This document shows positions 32,948 to 39,522 of a stretch of 64,000 nucleotides of DNA, piece by piece. Each line of letters begins with the position of its first letter. Position 1 is the stretch's first letter. Below the pieces are notes generated by a model. It was not told where the DNA came from. It worked only from the letters and a program-made list of their open reading frames with translations, and did no database searches. Source of the DNA: an uncultured Muribaculaceae bacterium (lineage in GTDB: Bacteria > Bacteroidota > Bacteroidia > Bacteroidales > Muribaculaceae); the NCBI GenBank assembly GCA_934661195.1, contig CAKUJD010000002.1:310001-374000 (forward strand). Direction: 5' to 3'. A program made the position numbers and the translations under genes.

Positions 32948-35368
32948 CTATAGAATTTCAAACTTGGCAAACTTCAGCAGCAGTGTGCGCTGGTCGGCGT
33001 TGCTGAAGTTCACTGTCATTTTAGGGTCGGCCCCCGATGTGTCGATGTGCATAATGATGCCTTCGCCAAAGCGGTTGTGCCTGATGCGCATGCCTGTGCT
33101 CACCTCATCAACGCCGTGTAGCGTGAACGCTGAGCCCGGTGCCGATGGGGTGGGCCGTGCCTGCGAAACTGGCTTCATGTTAGCTGCCGGCACCGATTTT
33201 GGGGCTGCGGCTTTGCCGTCGAACACATTGCGCTCGGCACCGAAATCAAGGCTGCTGCTTTCTCGGCGCTTATAACGGTTGCCGCTGTCCCACTTGCGGC
33301 TTGAGCCGTCGTCCCACTTAAATTCGGTGTTTTCCACCGGTTCGTTGAGATACTGCGGGTCGATGTCGGTGAGAAACCGGCTCACGGTGCAGCTCTTGGC
33401 CTGACCGTTCATAAAGCGAGAGTTGGCGTAGGTGATTATGCAATTTTCCTGCGCGCGGGTTATGGCCACATACATCAGGCGGCGCTCCTCCTCAATGCCG
33501 TCGATGGAGTCGCTGCTTCTGCTCGATGGGAACAGTTCTTCCTCGGCGCCGACTATGATAACATTTTTAAATTCCAGTCCCTTTGCGGCATGCACAGTCA
33601 TCAGTGTCACGCGATCGTCGTTACCGTTGTCCTCATCTTGGTCGGTGGCCAGCGACGCTATGCTCAGGAAGTCAACAAGCCGTCGGTGCTCATCGCCTTC
33701 CTCGTTGGCCTCTTCGGTAAACTGGCCCACGGCATTCAGCAGCTCATTCAGATTCTCTTGGCGTGCAATGTTTTCTTGTGTCTTGTCGCCCACCAGCACC
33801 TCCAGAAGCCGCGAGTCGGCTATGATGCGGTTGGCGGTGTCGATGGCTGAGTTATCGGGGTTGTCCATAAAAGCGGTAAGCGATTCAATCATGTGCGCAA
33901 AGTCGCCAAGTTTGTTGGCCGTTGACTTGTTCACGCTAAGGCCATGGGCTTGAGGGCTGCAAATCACGTTCCACAGACTCACGTCGTCGTGCATGGCGCA
34001 TGCCTGCACCTTCTTCATCGTGGTGTCGCCAATGCCGCGCGCAGGGTAGTTGATGATTCGGCTCAGGGCCTCATCATCATCGTGGTTCACCACCAGGCGG
34101 AAGTAGGCTATAGCATCCTTCACTTCCTTGCGTTGGTAAAAAGACTGCCCGCCATATATGCGGTATGGTATGCTACGCTGGCGGTTGCCGTGGGTGTCGC
34201 GCTTGCCACCGTTGCTGAATGCAGCCTCAAGCTGGCGCGACTGTGCATTGGTGCGGTAGAGCACGGCAAAGTCGTTGAACGAGTATCCGCCGCGGGCCTT
34301 CAAGCTCATTATCTGGTTGGCCACCACATAGCTCTCCTCTATGTTTGACACACACTGCAGCACAGTGACCTTTGTGCCGACAGCGTTTTCCGAAAATATG
34401 TGTTTCTTTATTTGCCTCTTGTTCTTGGCTATAAGCGAATTGGCCGCCGAGATTATGTTCTGCGTCGAGCGGTAGTTCTGCTCCAGCTTGAACGTCTTCA
34501 GGTCGGGCATTGCCTTGCTGAGCCCCAATATGTTTGATATGTTGGCGCCGCGAAACGAGTAGATGCTTTGCGCATCGTCGCCCACCACGCACAGCCGGTG
34601 GTGCAGGCCGGCCAACTGCTTCACAATGAGGTGCTGAGCAAAGTTGGTGTCCTGATACTCGTCCACCAGGATGTATTGGAAAAACTCTTGGTATTTCAGT
34701 CTCACATCGTCGTGGTCGCGCAGCAATATGTTGGTGTAGAACAGCAAGTCGTCGAAGTCCATTGCTCCGGCTGTGCGGCAGCGGTCCCAATAGCGCTGGT
34801 ATATGTCATAGGTTAGCGGGCGCAGTGCCTGCTCATCCTCTTTGCGGAAGTCGGCGTTGCGGGCGTAGTCGGTGGGGGAGAACAGCGCATTTTTCATAAA
34901 CGAAATGCGCGACTGCAGCACCGCTGGTTTATACACCTTCTCGTCAAGGCCCATGTCCTTCACTATGCGCTTTATAAGCGACTTTGAGTCGGATGTGTCG
35001 TAGATTGTGTAGTCGCGGGTGAAGCCTATCTTCTCGGCATTGATGCGCAGAATGCGGCCAAAAATGGAGTGGAACGTGCCCATCCACAGCTGTGAGGCGG
35101 CAGCTTTGCCCACAAGCGGCTCGATGCGCTCTTGCATTTCGCGCGCCGCCTTGTTGGTAAACGTCAATGCCATTATGCGGTAGGGAGGTATGCCCAAGTT
35201 GAGCAAATGCACTATTTTGTATGTGAGCACACGCGTTTTTCCCGATCCTGCGCCTGCAATCACAAGCGATGGACCGTCGCAGTAGAGCACTGCTTCGCGC
35301 TGCGGCTCATTGAGTTGGCTTAAATAGTCGGTGTTTCCTTTCACTAATCTAAATGTGTGTAGTTTCAC
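32948..35368 (-). CDS. uvrD: UvrD/PcrA-type ATP-dependent DNA helicase
   Basis: 806 residues of helicase superfamily 1A. Motifs: Q-motif region LNEPQREAVLY, Walker A AGAGSGKT, TFTNKAAREMQERI (Ia), VDEYQDTNFAQ (Walker B), VGDDAQSIYSFRGA (III), EQNYRSTQNI (IV), TVHAAKGLEFKNVI (V) and RRLMYVAITRAQ (VI). The C-terminal ~50 residues have the Tudor-like domain typical of PcrA (VSTGMRIRHNRFGEGIIMHI). It works in nucleotide-excision and mismatch repair and replication-conflict resolution. Both possible starts are GTG (35368 and 35344); the second gives a conventional N-terminus, so the start is uncertain. The promoter overlaps the first copy of a palindromic repeat. Confidence 0.93.
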   Translation of the reverse strand: MKLHTFRLVKGNTDYLSQLNEPQREAVLYCDGPSLVIAGAGSGKTRVLTYKIVHLLNLGIPPYRIMALTFTNKAAREMQERIEPLVGKAAASQLWMGTFHSIFGRILRINAEKIGFTRDYTIYDTSDSKSLIKRIVKDMGLDEKVYKPAVLQSRISFMKNALFSPTDYARNADFRKEDEQALRPLTYDIYQRYWDRCRTAGAMDFDDLLFYTNILLRDHDDVRLKYQEFFQYILVDEYQDTNFAQHLIVKQLAGLHHRLCVVGDDAQSIYSFRGANISNILGLSKAMPDLKTFKLEQNYRSTQNIISAANSLIAKNKRQIKKHIFSENAVGTKVTVLQCVSNIEESYVVANQIMSLKARGGYSFNDFAVLYRTNAQSRQLEAAFSNGGKRDTHGNRQRSIPYRIYGGQSFYQRKEVKDAIAYFRLVVNHDDDEALSRIINYPARGIGDTTMKKVQACAMHDDVSLWNVICSPQAHGLSVNKSTANKLGDFAHMIESLTAFMDNPDNSAIDTANRIIADSRLLEVLVGDKTQENIARQENLNELLNAVGQFTEEANEEGDEHRRLVDFLSIASLATDQDEDNGNDDRVTLMTVHAAKGLEFKNVIIVGAEEELFPSSRSSDSIDGIEEERRLMYVAITRAQENCIITYANSRFMNGQAKSCTVSRFLTDIDPQYLNEPVENTEFKWDDGSSRKWDSGNRYKRRESSSLDFGAERNVFDGKAAAPKSVPAANMKPVSQARPTPSAPGSAFTLHGVDEVSTGMRIRHNRFGEGIIMHIDTSGADPKMTVNFSNADQRTLLLKFAKFEIL

Positions 35369-35399
35369 AAAAAGGCATGCTGCTGCGCAAGCCCTTATG

Positions 35400-35431
35400 C
35401 AAAATTAGTGCAAACCGAGCGCAATGCCAAG
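35400..35431 (-). promoter_or_regulatory. Promoter of the uvrD-nspC-flavodiiron-holA set
   Basis: CTTG (35431-35428), 20 bases, TAATTTTG (35407-35400) on the minus strand. The -33 and most of the spacer lie inside the first palindromic repeat copy. Confidence 0.55.
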
Positions 35432-35564
35432 AAATGAACTCGTTCATTTTCTTGTGCATTGCCGAGGTGCAGCCTAATTTATTTAACATTAGTGCAAACC
35501 GAGCGCAATGCCAGGAAATGAGCTTGCTCATTTTGTTGAGCATTGCCAAGGTGCAGCCTAATTT
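35404..35564. repeat. Two tandem copies of a 77-base imperfect palindrome
   Basis: Copies at 35404-35480 and 35488-35564 differ at 7 of 77 positions. Each is itself an inverted repeat: the outer arms run ATTAGTGCAAACC versus GGTGCAGCCTAAT, the next arms GCAATGCC versus GGCAATGC on the other strand, and the centre AATGAAC-TC-GTTCATT in copy 1 versus AATGAGC-TT-GCTCATT in copy 2. The centre shows a compensatory A-T to G-C change, which suggests that pairing is maintained. No gene in either copy is credible. It resembles a REP- or MITE-like intergenic element. Confidence 0.8.
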
Positions 35565-35585
35565 GTGATTGGGTGCAGAGTGGGT

Positions 35586-36041
35586 TTAAGTCAACAGGTC
35601 GTTGTAGTTGGGAATGTCGGGCAGAAAAGCGTAAGAATTTTTCTCATAGTCAATTTTGCAGCAAAAATGGGCCATGCCATTCGACACCATCAGGTAGTGG
35701 GCGCGCAGCACCATGTTGTAGCGCACTATTTGGTCAAATACCTTTTGAGTGATTGCAATGCTAGGGGCCTTGTATTCCACTATGGCAAGCGGACTGCCAT
35801 TGCGGTCGGTCACCAGCGTGTCGCAACGGCGCTTTATGCCGTTTTGCACCAGCGACACCTCGTTGGCCATCAAAGCAGCCGGAAACTGCCGGCTCGTGAT
35901 TAAAAACGACACAAAGTTTTGTCGCACCCACTCTTCGGGAGTGAGTGCGACAAAGCGGTGGCGCAGCGCGTCGAGCACTTGTATTGATTTTTCGCCTTTG
36001 CGCAGCCGCAATGGCTGCGGCGGTAAGTTGAGTTGTTGCAT
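35586..36041 (-). CDS. Stand-alone HsdR N-terminal-like (PD-(D/E)XK) protein
   Basis: 151 residues from the ATG at 36041 (MQQLNLPPQPLRLRKG, the normal start for these proteins; an open frame reaches 36074). The fold is that of the nuclease domain of type I restriction subunit R: EEWVRQNFVSFLI, then KRRCDTLV (catalytic Asp), LAIVEYKAP (E-x-K) and ITQKVFDQIVRYNMVL. It lacks the helicase part, and no hsdM or hsdS gene is near. Short proteins of this type are widespread in Bacteroidetes as single genes, so it is more likely a housekeeping nuclease or DNA-binding protein than part of a restriction system. Function unknown. Confidence 0.82.
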   Translation of the reverse strand: MQQLNLPPQPLRLRKGEKSIQVLDALRHRFVALTPEEWVRQNFVSFLITSRQFPAALMANEVSLVQNGIKRRCDTLVTDRNGSPLAIVEYKAPSIAITQKVFDQIVRYNMVLRAHYLMVSNGMAHFCCKIDYEKNSYAFLPDIPNYNDLLT

Positions 36042-36078
36042 GTGGGCTCTGAAAGTTGGCCGCCCTGGCTGCACATGC

Positions 36079-36309
36079 CTATGCCGTGCAGGCTTGCGTC
36101 ATCACCTTTTGGTAGCGCACTGAGTCGCGCATGATGCTGTCGCGCATAAGCACGTACACCAACTCCTGCACTGGCGACAACTCGCTTGGGCGTTCGGTTT
36201 TCAAAATTTCATCGCATAGCAGCGTCTCTATCAGCATTTTCTGCTCTTCCTTGCTCATGCCTCTCATCCGGCTGATCACCTTGGGGGTTATTACTATTGC
36301 ATTCTCCAT
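36079..36309 (-). CDS. Small conserved-looking hypothetical protein
   Basis: 76 residues from the ATG at 36309 (MENAIVITPKVISRMRGMSKEEQK); the open frame begins at 36363, but that lies upstream of a -7 promoter box at 36340-36347, so the inner start is favoured. It is predicted alpha-helical, with a short Lys/Glu-rich centre and a C-terminal segment LVYVLMRDSIMRDSVRYQKVM. I do not recognise the family. It is followed 37 bases later by the HsdR-N-like gene and is probably co-transcribed with it, so the two might work together. Confidence 0.65.
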   Translation of the reverse strand: MENAIVITPKVISRMRGMSKEEQKMLIETLLCDEILKTERPSELSPVQELVYVLMRDSIMRDSVRYQKVMTQACTA

Positions 36310-36339
36310 AACTATTATTATTTTTTTTGATTGGTAATG

Positions 36340-36347
36340 CAAAAGTA
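36340..36347 (-). promoter_or_regulatory. Probable -7 element of the small gene/HsdR-N unit
   Basis: TACTTTTG on the minus strand, 31 bases before the ATG at 36309. No good -33 match. Confidence 0.42.
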
Positions 36348-36430
36348 TCGGACTAGTGGGCAACCTAATTGCCCATGCCTCTTAATTAGCGTTTATTCGC
36401 TCGCCGGTTAAGTTGGCGTTTGCATGCTGA

Positions 36431-36468
36431 AAAGCAAAAGGCTCAATTTCTGCTGTGAAACTGAGCCT
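36431..36468 (-). terminator. Terminator of bamD-rpoZ
   Basis: Minus strand AGGCTCA-x-GAAA... pairs with ...TTTC-x-TGAGCCT (7 + 4 bp with one mismatch, 6-base loop), followed by TTTTGCTTTT. Confidence 0.7.
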
Positions 36469-36544
36469 GTATAGCTTTTTGACGCAGATGCGTAAGCGTG
36501 TGGCATGTCTGCCGACTTCCACTCTGCTACATTTCTTTTCTTTT

Positions 36545-36883
36545 TTAGAAGTTGAAGTCGTCCTTCTCCTTTGCCAAGTTGCGGAAAGCAAGCTCGTGGT
36601 CGTTATATTCCTGAGTAGCAATGAGCGTAGGCTTGGGGAGTTTCTCGTAGTATCGAGAAATCTCAATCTGCTCGCGGTTTTCCGAAATCTCTTCGAGATT
36701 GTCGTTCATCGAGGCAAATTCCTGGAGCTTCTTTTCCAAATCGCTTTTCATCTCGGCGGCAATCTGATTTGCGCGCTTGCTGATGATACACACGGTCTCA
36801 TAGATGTTACCTGTCTGTTGAGCCATATCCACTAAGTCGTGGATTGTAGTTGTGAGTGGTGCGTTTGTCTTCTTGTAATCCAT
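36545..36883 (-). CDS. rpoZ: RNA polymerase omega subunit, Bacteroidetes type
   Basis: 112 residues. The N-terminal part has DYKKTNAP and GNIYETVCIISKRANQIAAEMK, the omega-like segment that contacts the beta-prime subunit; the rest, LQEFASMNDNLEEISENREQIEISRYYEKLPKPTLIATQEY (seen in parts), is the extension characteristic of Bacteroidetes. It helps assemble RNA polymerase. It lies 61 bases after bamD, an arrangement common in Bacteroidales, and is followed by a terminator. The genes that often follow in relatives (such as coaBC and recN) are not here. Confidence 0.9.
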   Translation of the reverse strand: MDYKKTNAPLTTTIHDLVDMAQQTGNIYETVCIISKRANQIAAEMKSDLEKKLQEFASMNDNLEEISENREQIEISRYYEKLPKPTLIATQEYNDHELAFRNLAKEKDDFNF

Positions 36884-36944
36884 TCTATTATATAAATGTT
36901 TTTGTTGTGTCGTCTTTTTTGTGCCTGGAGTGGTGCGCCTTGCT

Positions 36945-37751
36945 TTACTGCTCGCCCACGTGCTTGCTGGCTATCTTGAAAATGTTTTCAGCCTCTTTCT
37001 TGTCCTTACTGTCGGGGTAGTCGTTAGTGAAGGCGTAGTATTCGTCAATCACCACGCGGTAGCGCTCCTCTTTGCGCTCGTCCACACTCTCCTCGGCCTC
37101 CTTGAAGCGGGCTTTGAGCACCAAGAACTCCAGCTGCTCCTTATATTTGCTGTAGGGGTAGTCCTTGATAGCGTTTTTGGCGGTTATAACGGCCGACTCA
37201 TAGTTGTTGCCCATATAGTTGCCAAGGTTGTAATACAAGGTGGCGTTTTCAAGTTCTTTTAGCACCAACTTGTCTTGCAGCTCGAATATGGCGTTTTGGG
37301 CAATCGACACCTTGTCGCTTTTGGGATAATAGTCGAGAAAAGCCTGGAGCTCCTCAATGGCCTTGTAGGTCTCGCTCTGGTCGAGCTGGGCCTCAGGCGA
37401 ATCAAGGTAATATCCGTAGCCGGCATAGAAGTGAGCCAATTCGGCATACTGGCCTTTGGGGTAGTGCTGGTAATACTGCTTGAAGTATGACCCCGAATTC
37501 ACATAGTCCTTGTTCTCGTAATAGCTGAGTCCAAGCAGATACAGCGACTCCTCGGCCTTGTCGGTGCCTTTGAACACCGGAATAAGGTCTTGCAGAATTG
37601 TGTATGCCTGGGTGTACTTCTTTTGCTCAAAAGCCTTCTTGGCATACGAGTACTTGTAGTTATAATCGGTGCTCTTAAGCACCTTGTTATACTCGCCGCA
37701 GCCGGTGAGCAGCAAGGTGGCGCATAGCGATATAAGTATCTTATTTGTCAT
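36945..37751 (-). CDS. bamD: Outer membrane protein assembly factor BamD
   Basis: 268 residues. The N-terminus is a lipoprotein signal (LLLTGC, Cys18), followed by GEYNKVLKSTDYNYKYSYAKKAFEQKKYTQA (seen in parts) and TPR-like repeats through the chain (YPKGQYAELAHFYAGYGYY; YPKSDKVSIAQNAIFELQDK; YPYSKYKEQLEFLVLKARFK). BamD is the essential outer-membrane lipoprotein that works with BamA to insert beta-barrels. It heads the bamD-rpoZ unit, with its own promoter at 37784-37814. Confidence 0.93.
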   Translation of the reverse strand: MTNKILISLCATLLLTGCGEYNKVLKSTDYNYKYSYAKKAFEQKKYTQAYTILQDLIPVFKGTDKAEESLYLLGLSYYENKDYVNSGSYFKQYYQHYPKGQYAELAHFYAGYGYYLDSPEAQLDQSETYKAIEELQAFLDYYPKSDKVSIAQNAIFELQDKLVLKELENATLYYNLGNYMGNNYESAVITAKNAIKDYPYSKYKEQLEFLVLKARFKEAEESVDERKEERYRVVIDEYYAFTNDYPDSKDKKEAENIFKIASKHVGEQ

Positions 37752-37783
37752 TTGCCTCTATATAGCTGTAGTCTTTTAGCTTA

Positions 37784-37814
37784 CAAAATTAGGCATTTTT
37801 CCACACATGACAAG
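37784..37814 (-). promoter_or_regulatory. Promoter of bamD-rpoZ
   Basis: CTTG (37814-37811), 19 bases, TAATTTTG (37791-37784) on the minus strand; start near 37779, about 28 bases before the bamD ATG. Confidence 0.6.
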
Positions 37815-37937
37815 CAAGTAGCCGCGAAAATCGCTATTTTTCGTTTTTTTTAATTAACTTTCGCTTTGCGTGCAGCCACCGCGGTGGCGCCATGGGCGGT
37901 GATATAACATTTTTTATAACAATGCTACGGCCAAAAA

Positions 37938-37969
37938 TTTGTTTATAAGGCAAATCGTGCGTAATTTTA
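37938..37969 (+). promoter_or_regulatory. Promoter of the YtxH/holin-X cluster
   Basis: TTTG (37938-37941), exactly 20 bases, TAATTTTA (37962-37969): one base off the -7 consensus. Leader about 55 bases. The 278-base region between bamD and this cluster also holds the palindrome CCACCGCGGTGG (about 37876-37887), unassigned. Confidence 0.6.
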
Positions 37970-38029
37970 CACAAGCATAGCCGGCGTTGCCGGCGTGACG
38001 CATTGAGTTTAACATTAAATGAAATAATT

Positions 38030-38233
38030 ATGAAACCGATCAACATCGTTTTAGCAGTGATTGGCGGCGCAATTGCAGGCGCTGCAGTGGGCTTGCTTTT
38101 TGCGCCCGAGAAAGGAACCGACACCCGTACAAAAATCGCAGAGCTGCTGCGCAAAAAAGGCGTGAAGCTCAACAGCGAGAAGATGGACGAGCTCGTTGAC
38201 GACATCACTAAAGAGATTAAGGTAGAGGAGTAA
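38030..38233 (+). CDS. YtxH-domain small membrane-anchored protein (copy 1)
   Basis: 67 residues from the ATG at 38030; an upstream in-frame ATG at 38003 would add nine residues ahead of a clean membrane segment and is less likely. The layout is one glycine-rich helix (INIVLAVIGGAIAGAAVGLLFAPEKG) followed by a charged amphipathic tail (KIAELLRKKGVKLNSEKMDELVDDITKEIKVEE). The GLLFAPEKG junction is the YtxH signature. Proteins of this type are induced by envelope or osmotic stress in many bacteria. A paralogue follows 66 bases downstream, and the cluster ends with a holin-X protein and a small basic protein. Confidence 0.82.
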   Translation: MKPINIVLAVIGGAIAGAAVGLLFAPEKGTDTRTKIAELLRKKGVKLNSEKMDELVDDITKEIKVEE

Positions 38234-38299
38234 TTGCGCACACCGAGGCATTTTCCCTGCATTGTTTAATTGTATAAATCAAATTCACACAGAAAAGAC

Positions 38300-38497
38300 A
38301 TGAAAGCTCTCAATATTTTATACGCATTCCTTGGCGGCGCCATAGTGGGCTGCAGCATAGCACTGCTTTTTGCTCCCGAGAAAGGTTCTGACCTGCGCAG
38401 CCGCATCAAGGAGCTGCTTAAGAAAAAAGGAATCGACTTCACCGACGATGAGGTGGAGCAGCTCGTTGACCAAATCAGCGCACAAATCGATCAGTAA
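38300..38497 (+). CDS. YtxH-domain small membrane-anchored protein (copy 2)
   Basis: 65 residues from the ATG at 38300. Same layout as the upstream gene: LNILYAFLGGAIVGCSIALLFAPEKGSDLRSRIKELLKKKG (seen in parts) and a C-terminal EVEQLVDQISAQIDQ helix. The two are clear tandem duplicates that have diverged, sharing the LLFAPEKG turn, K-E-L-L-K/R-KKG block and an acidic end. The two similar amphipathic tails could pair as a heterodimer. It is part of the four-gene envelope cluster; the next gene starts 178 bases downstream. Confidence 0.82.
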   Translation: MKALNILYAFLGGAIVGCSIALLFAPEKGSDLRSRIKELLKKKGIDFTDDEVEQLVDQISAQIDQ

Positions 38498-38675
38498 TCC
38501 ACCACTTGGCAGAGGCGAAGCATTAGCCAAAGCGGCGCGCTCGCCTTTTGCTCTAAGCCACAGTGTGCTCGTGGCACGCGTGTTCAGCCGGCTGGCCTGA
38601 GTCTATGGGCATAAATGCGGTTGAAATGCGTGCCATGTGCGCCATAAAAACTCAGCATGATAAATAACACATTGT

Positions 38676-39026
38676 ATGGCAGAATTTGATTATAAGTCAT
38701 TGTTAGGCGAAATCAAGAGCTACGCGTCGGTGCAGTTCGACTATGCCAAGCTCACTGCGGTTGAAAAGCTGTCGGTGCTGCTGTCGGCCATAGGGGTCGC
38801 ACTGGTGCTGCTCATAATAGGAGCCTGCCTGCTATTCAACTTGAGTTCAGCCCTCGTGGCATGGCTCAACGAACAGATTGGCTGCATGTGGGCGTCCTAT
38901 CTGATAGTGGCCGTGCTGCTGCTTGTGGTGCTGCTCATCGTGCTCAAGTGCCGCAAGGCGCTGATAGTTGACCCCATAACAAGATTTGTGACCAAGCTTT
39001 TCATCAAGCCAAATGACAAACAATAA
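38676..39026 (+). CDS. Phage-holin-3-6/holin-X-like (YqjE-type) membrane protein
   Basis: 116 residues with two transmembrane helices (~36-60 LSVLLSAIGVALVLLIIGACLLF and ~73-96 ASYLIVAVLLLVVLLIVLKC), a short loop, and cytoplasmic ends. The N-terminal YASVQFDYAKLTAVEKLSVLLS pattern is that of the YqjE/holin-X family, which despite the name is not a phage lysis protein in most chromosomal contexts. In E. coli the related YqjE is encoded between YqjD (a membrane-anchored helical protein) and YqjK; the arrangement here is strikingly parallel. The gene overlaps the next by 14 bases, so they are translationally coupled. Confidence 0.78.
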   Translation: MAEFDYKSLLGEIKSYASVQFDYAKLTAVEKLSVLLSAIGVALVLLIIGACLLFNLSSALVAWLNEQIGCMWASYLIVAVLLLVVLLIVLKCRKALIVDPITRFVTKLFIKPNDKQ

Positions 39027-39318
39027 TAGCAAACCCGCGGCAAGCGGAAACGCCGAAAGCCAGTGGAGGGGATACACCCTCGAACAGCTGCGCTACCAGC
39101 GCGCGCTTGCTGCCATAAAGTCAGAGGTGGCCAAGGAGCGCATTTCCGCCAAACTGAGCCTGGCCAAGGAGCAGGCCAGCAGTGGCAACGTGCGCAGTCT
39201 GCTGTTTGGCAGCGAAGTGATTGGCCGGCTGAAAGCGGTAGACTACCTGCTGATTGGATACAAGGTGTCGAAGCTGTCCTACAAACTGTGGCACAAATTC
39301 AGCCACCGCGGCAAGTAG
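39013..39318 (+). CDS. Small basic protein of the envelope cluster (YqjK-like position)
   Basis: 101 residues, very rich in Lys, Arg, Ser and Ala, predicted mostly helical (LEQLRYQRALAAIKSEVAKERISAKLSLAKEQ), with a mildly hydrophobic C-terminal part (VDYLLIGYKVSKLSYKLWHKF). I do not recognise a family. It overlaps the holin-X-like gene by 14 bases, so the two are made together, and its place matches that of YqjK in the enterobacterial yqjCDEK cluster. It may bind the membrane surface or the holin-like partner; that is inference from position. Confidence 0.65.
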   Translation: MTNNNSKPAASGNAESQWRGYTLEQLRYQRALAAIKSEVAKERISAKLSLAKEQASSGNVRSLLFGSEVIGRLKAVDYLLIGYKVSKLSYKLWHKFSHRGK

Positions 39319-39426
39319 CGAGTGCGCTCATATAAAAGACAACCACATAGGCAGAGAGGAGGAAACGGATATTGCCTGCCCCCCCTCTGCTTGCTTACTA
39401 TGGATTATGCATAACATTATGCCATG

Positions 39427-39443
39427 TTGGCACGATAATTGCA
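39427..39443 (+). promoter_or_regulatory. Sigma-54 (RpoN)-type promoter of clpC
   Basis: TTGGCACG-ATAA-TTGCA is a complete match to the -24/-12 consensus TTGGCACG-N4-TTGCW. Transcription should begin near 39454, giving a ~70-base leader to the ATG at 39523. No TAnnTTTG box is present between 39319 and 39522. A C-rich hairpin (39351-39390, GCAGAG / CTCTGC arms, no T-run) upstream may end the preceding cluster's mRNA. Confidence 0.68.
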
Positions 39444-39522
39444 GTTCAGTGACAAAAAGTGCATCCTGTTTATTCAAGTGCGAACAACTGCAATTGGAAA
39501 TTTGGATTTTTACATACTATAA

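Noticed and set aside
35586..36041. Type I restriction-modification system
   Set aside because: Only the nuclease-like N-terminal domain is present; there is no hsdM, hsdS or helicase part nearby.
38574..38590. TGGCAC with TT five bases later, upstream of the holin-X gene
   Set aside because: The -12 block reads TTCA rather than TTGC, so it is not a credible -24/-12 promoter.
38676..39026. Prophage lysis (holin) gene
   Set aside because: No endolysin, phage structural or integrase genes are nearby; the family is common in bacterial envelope clusters.
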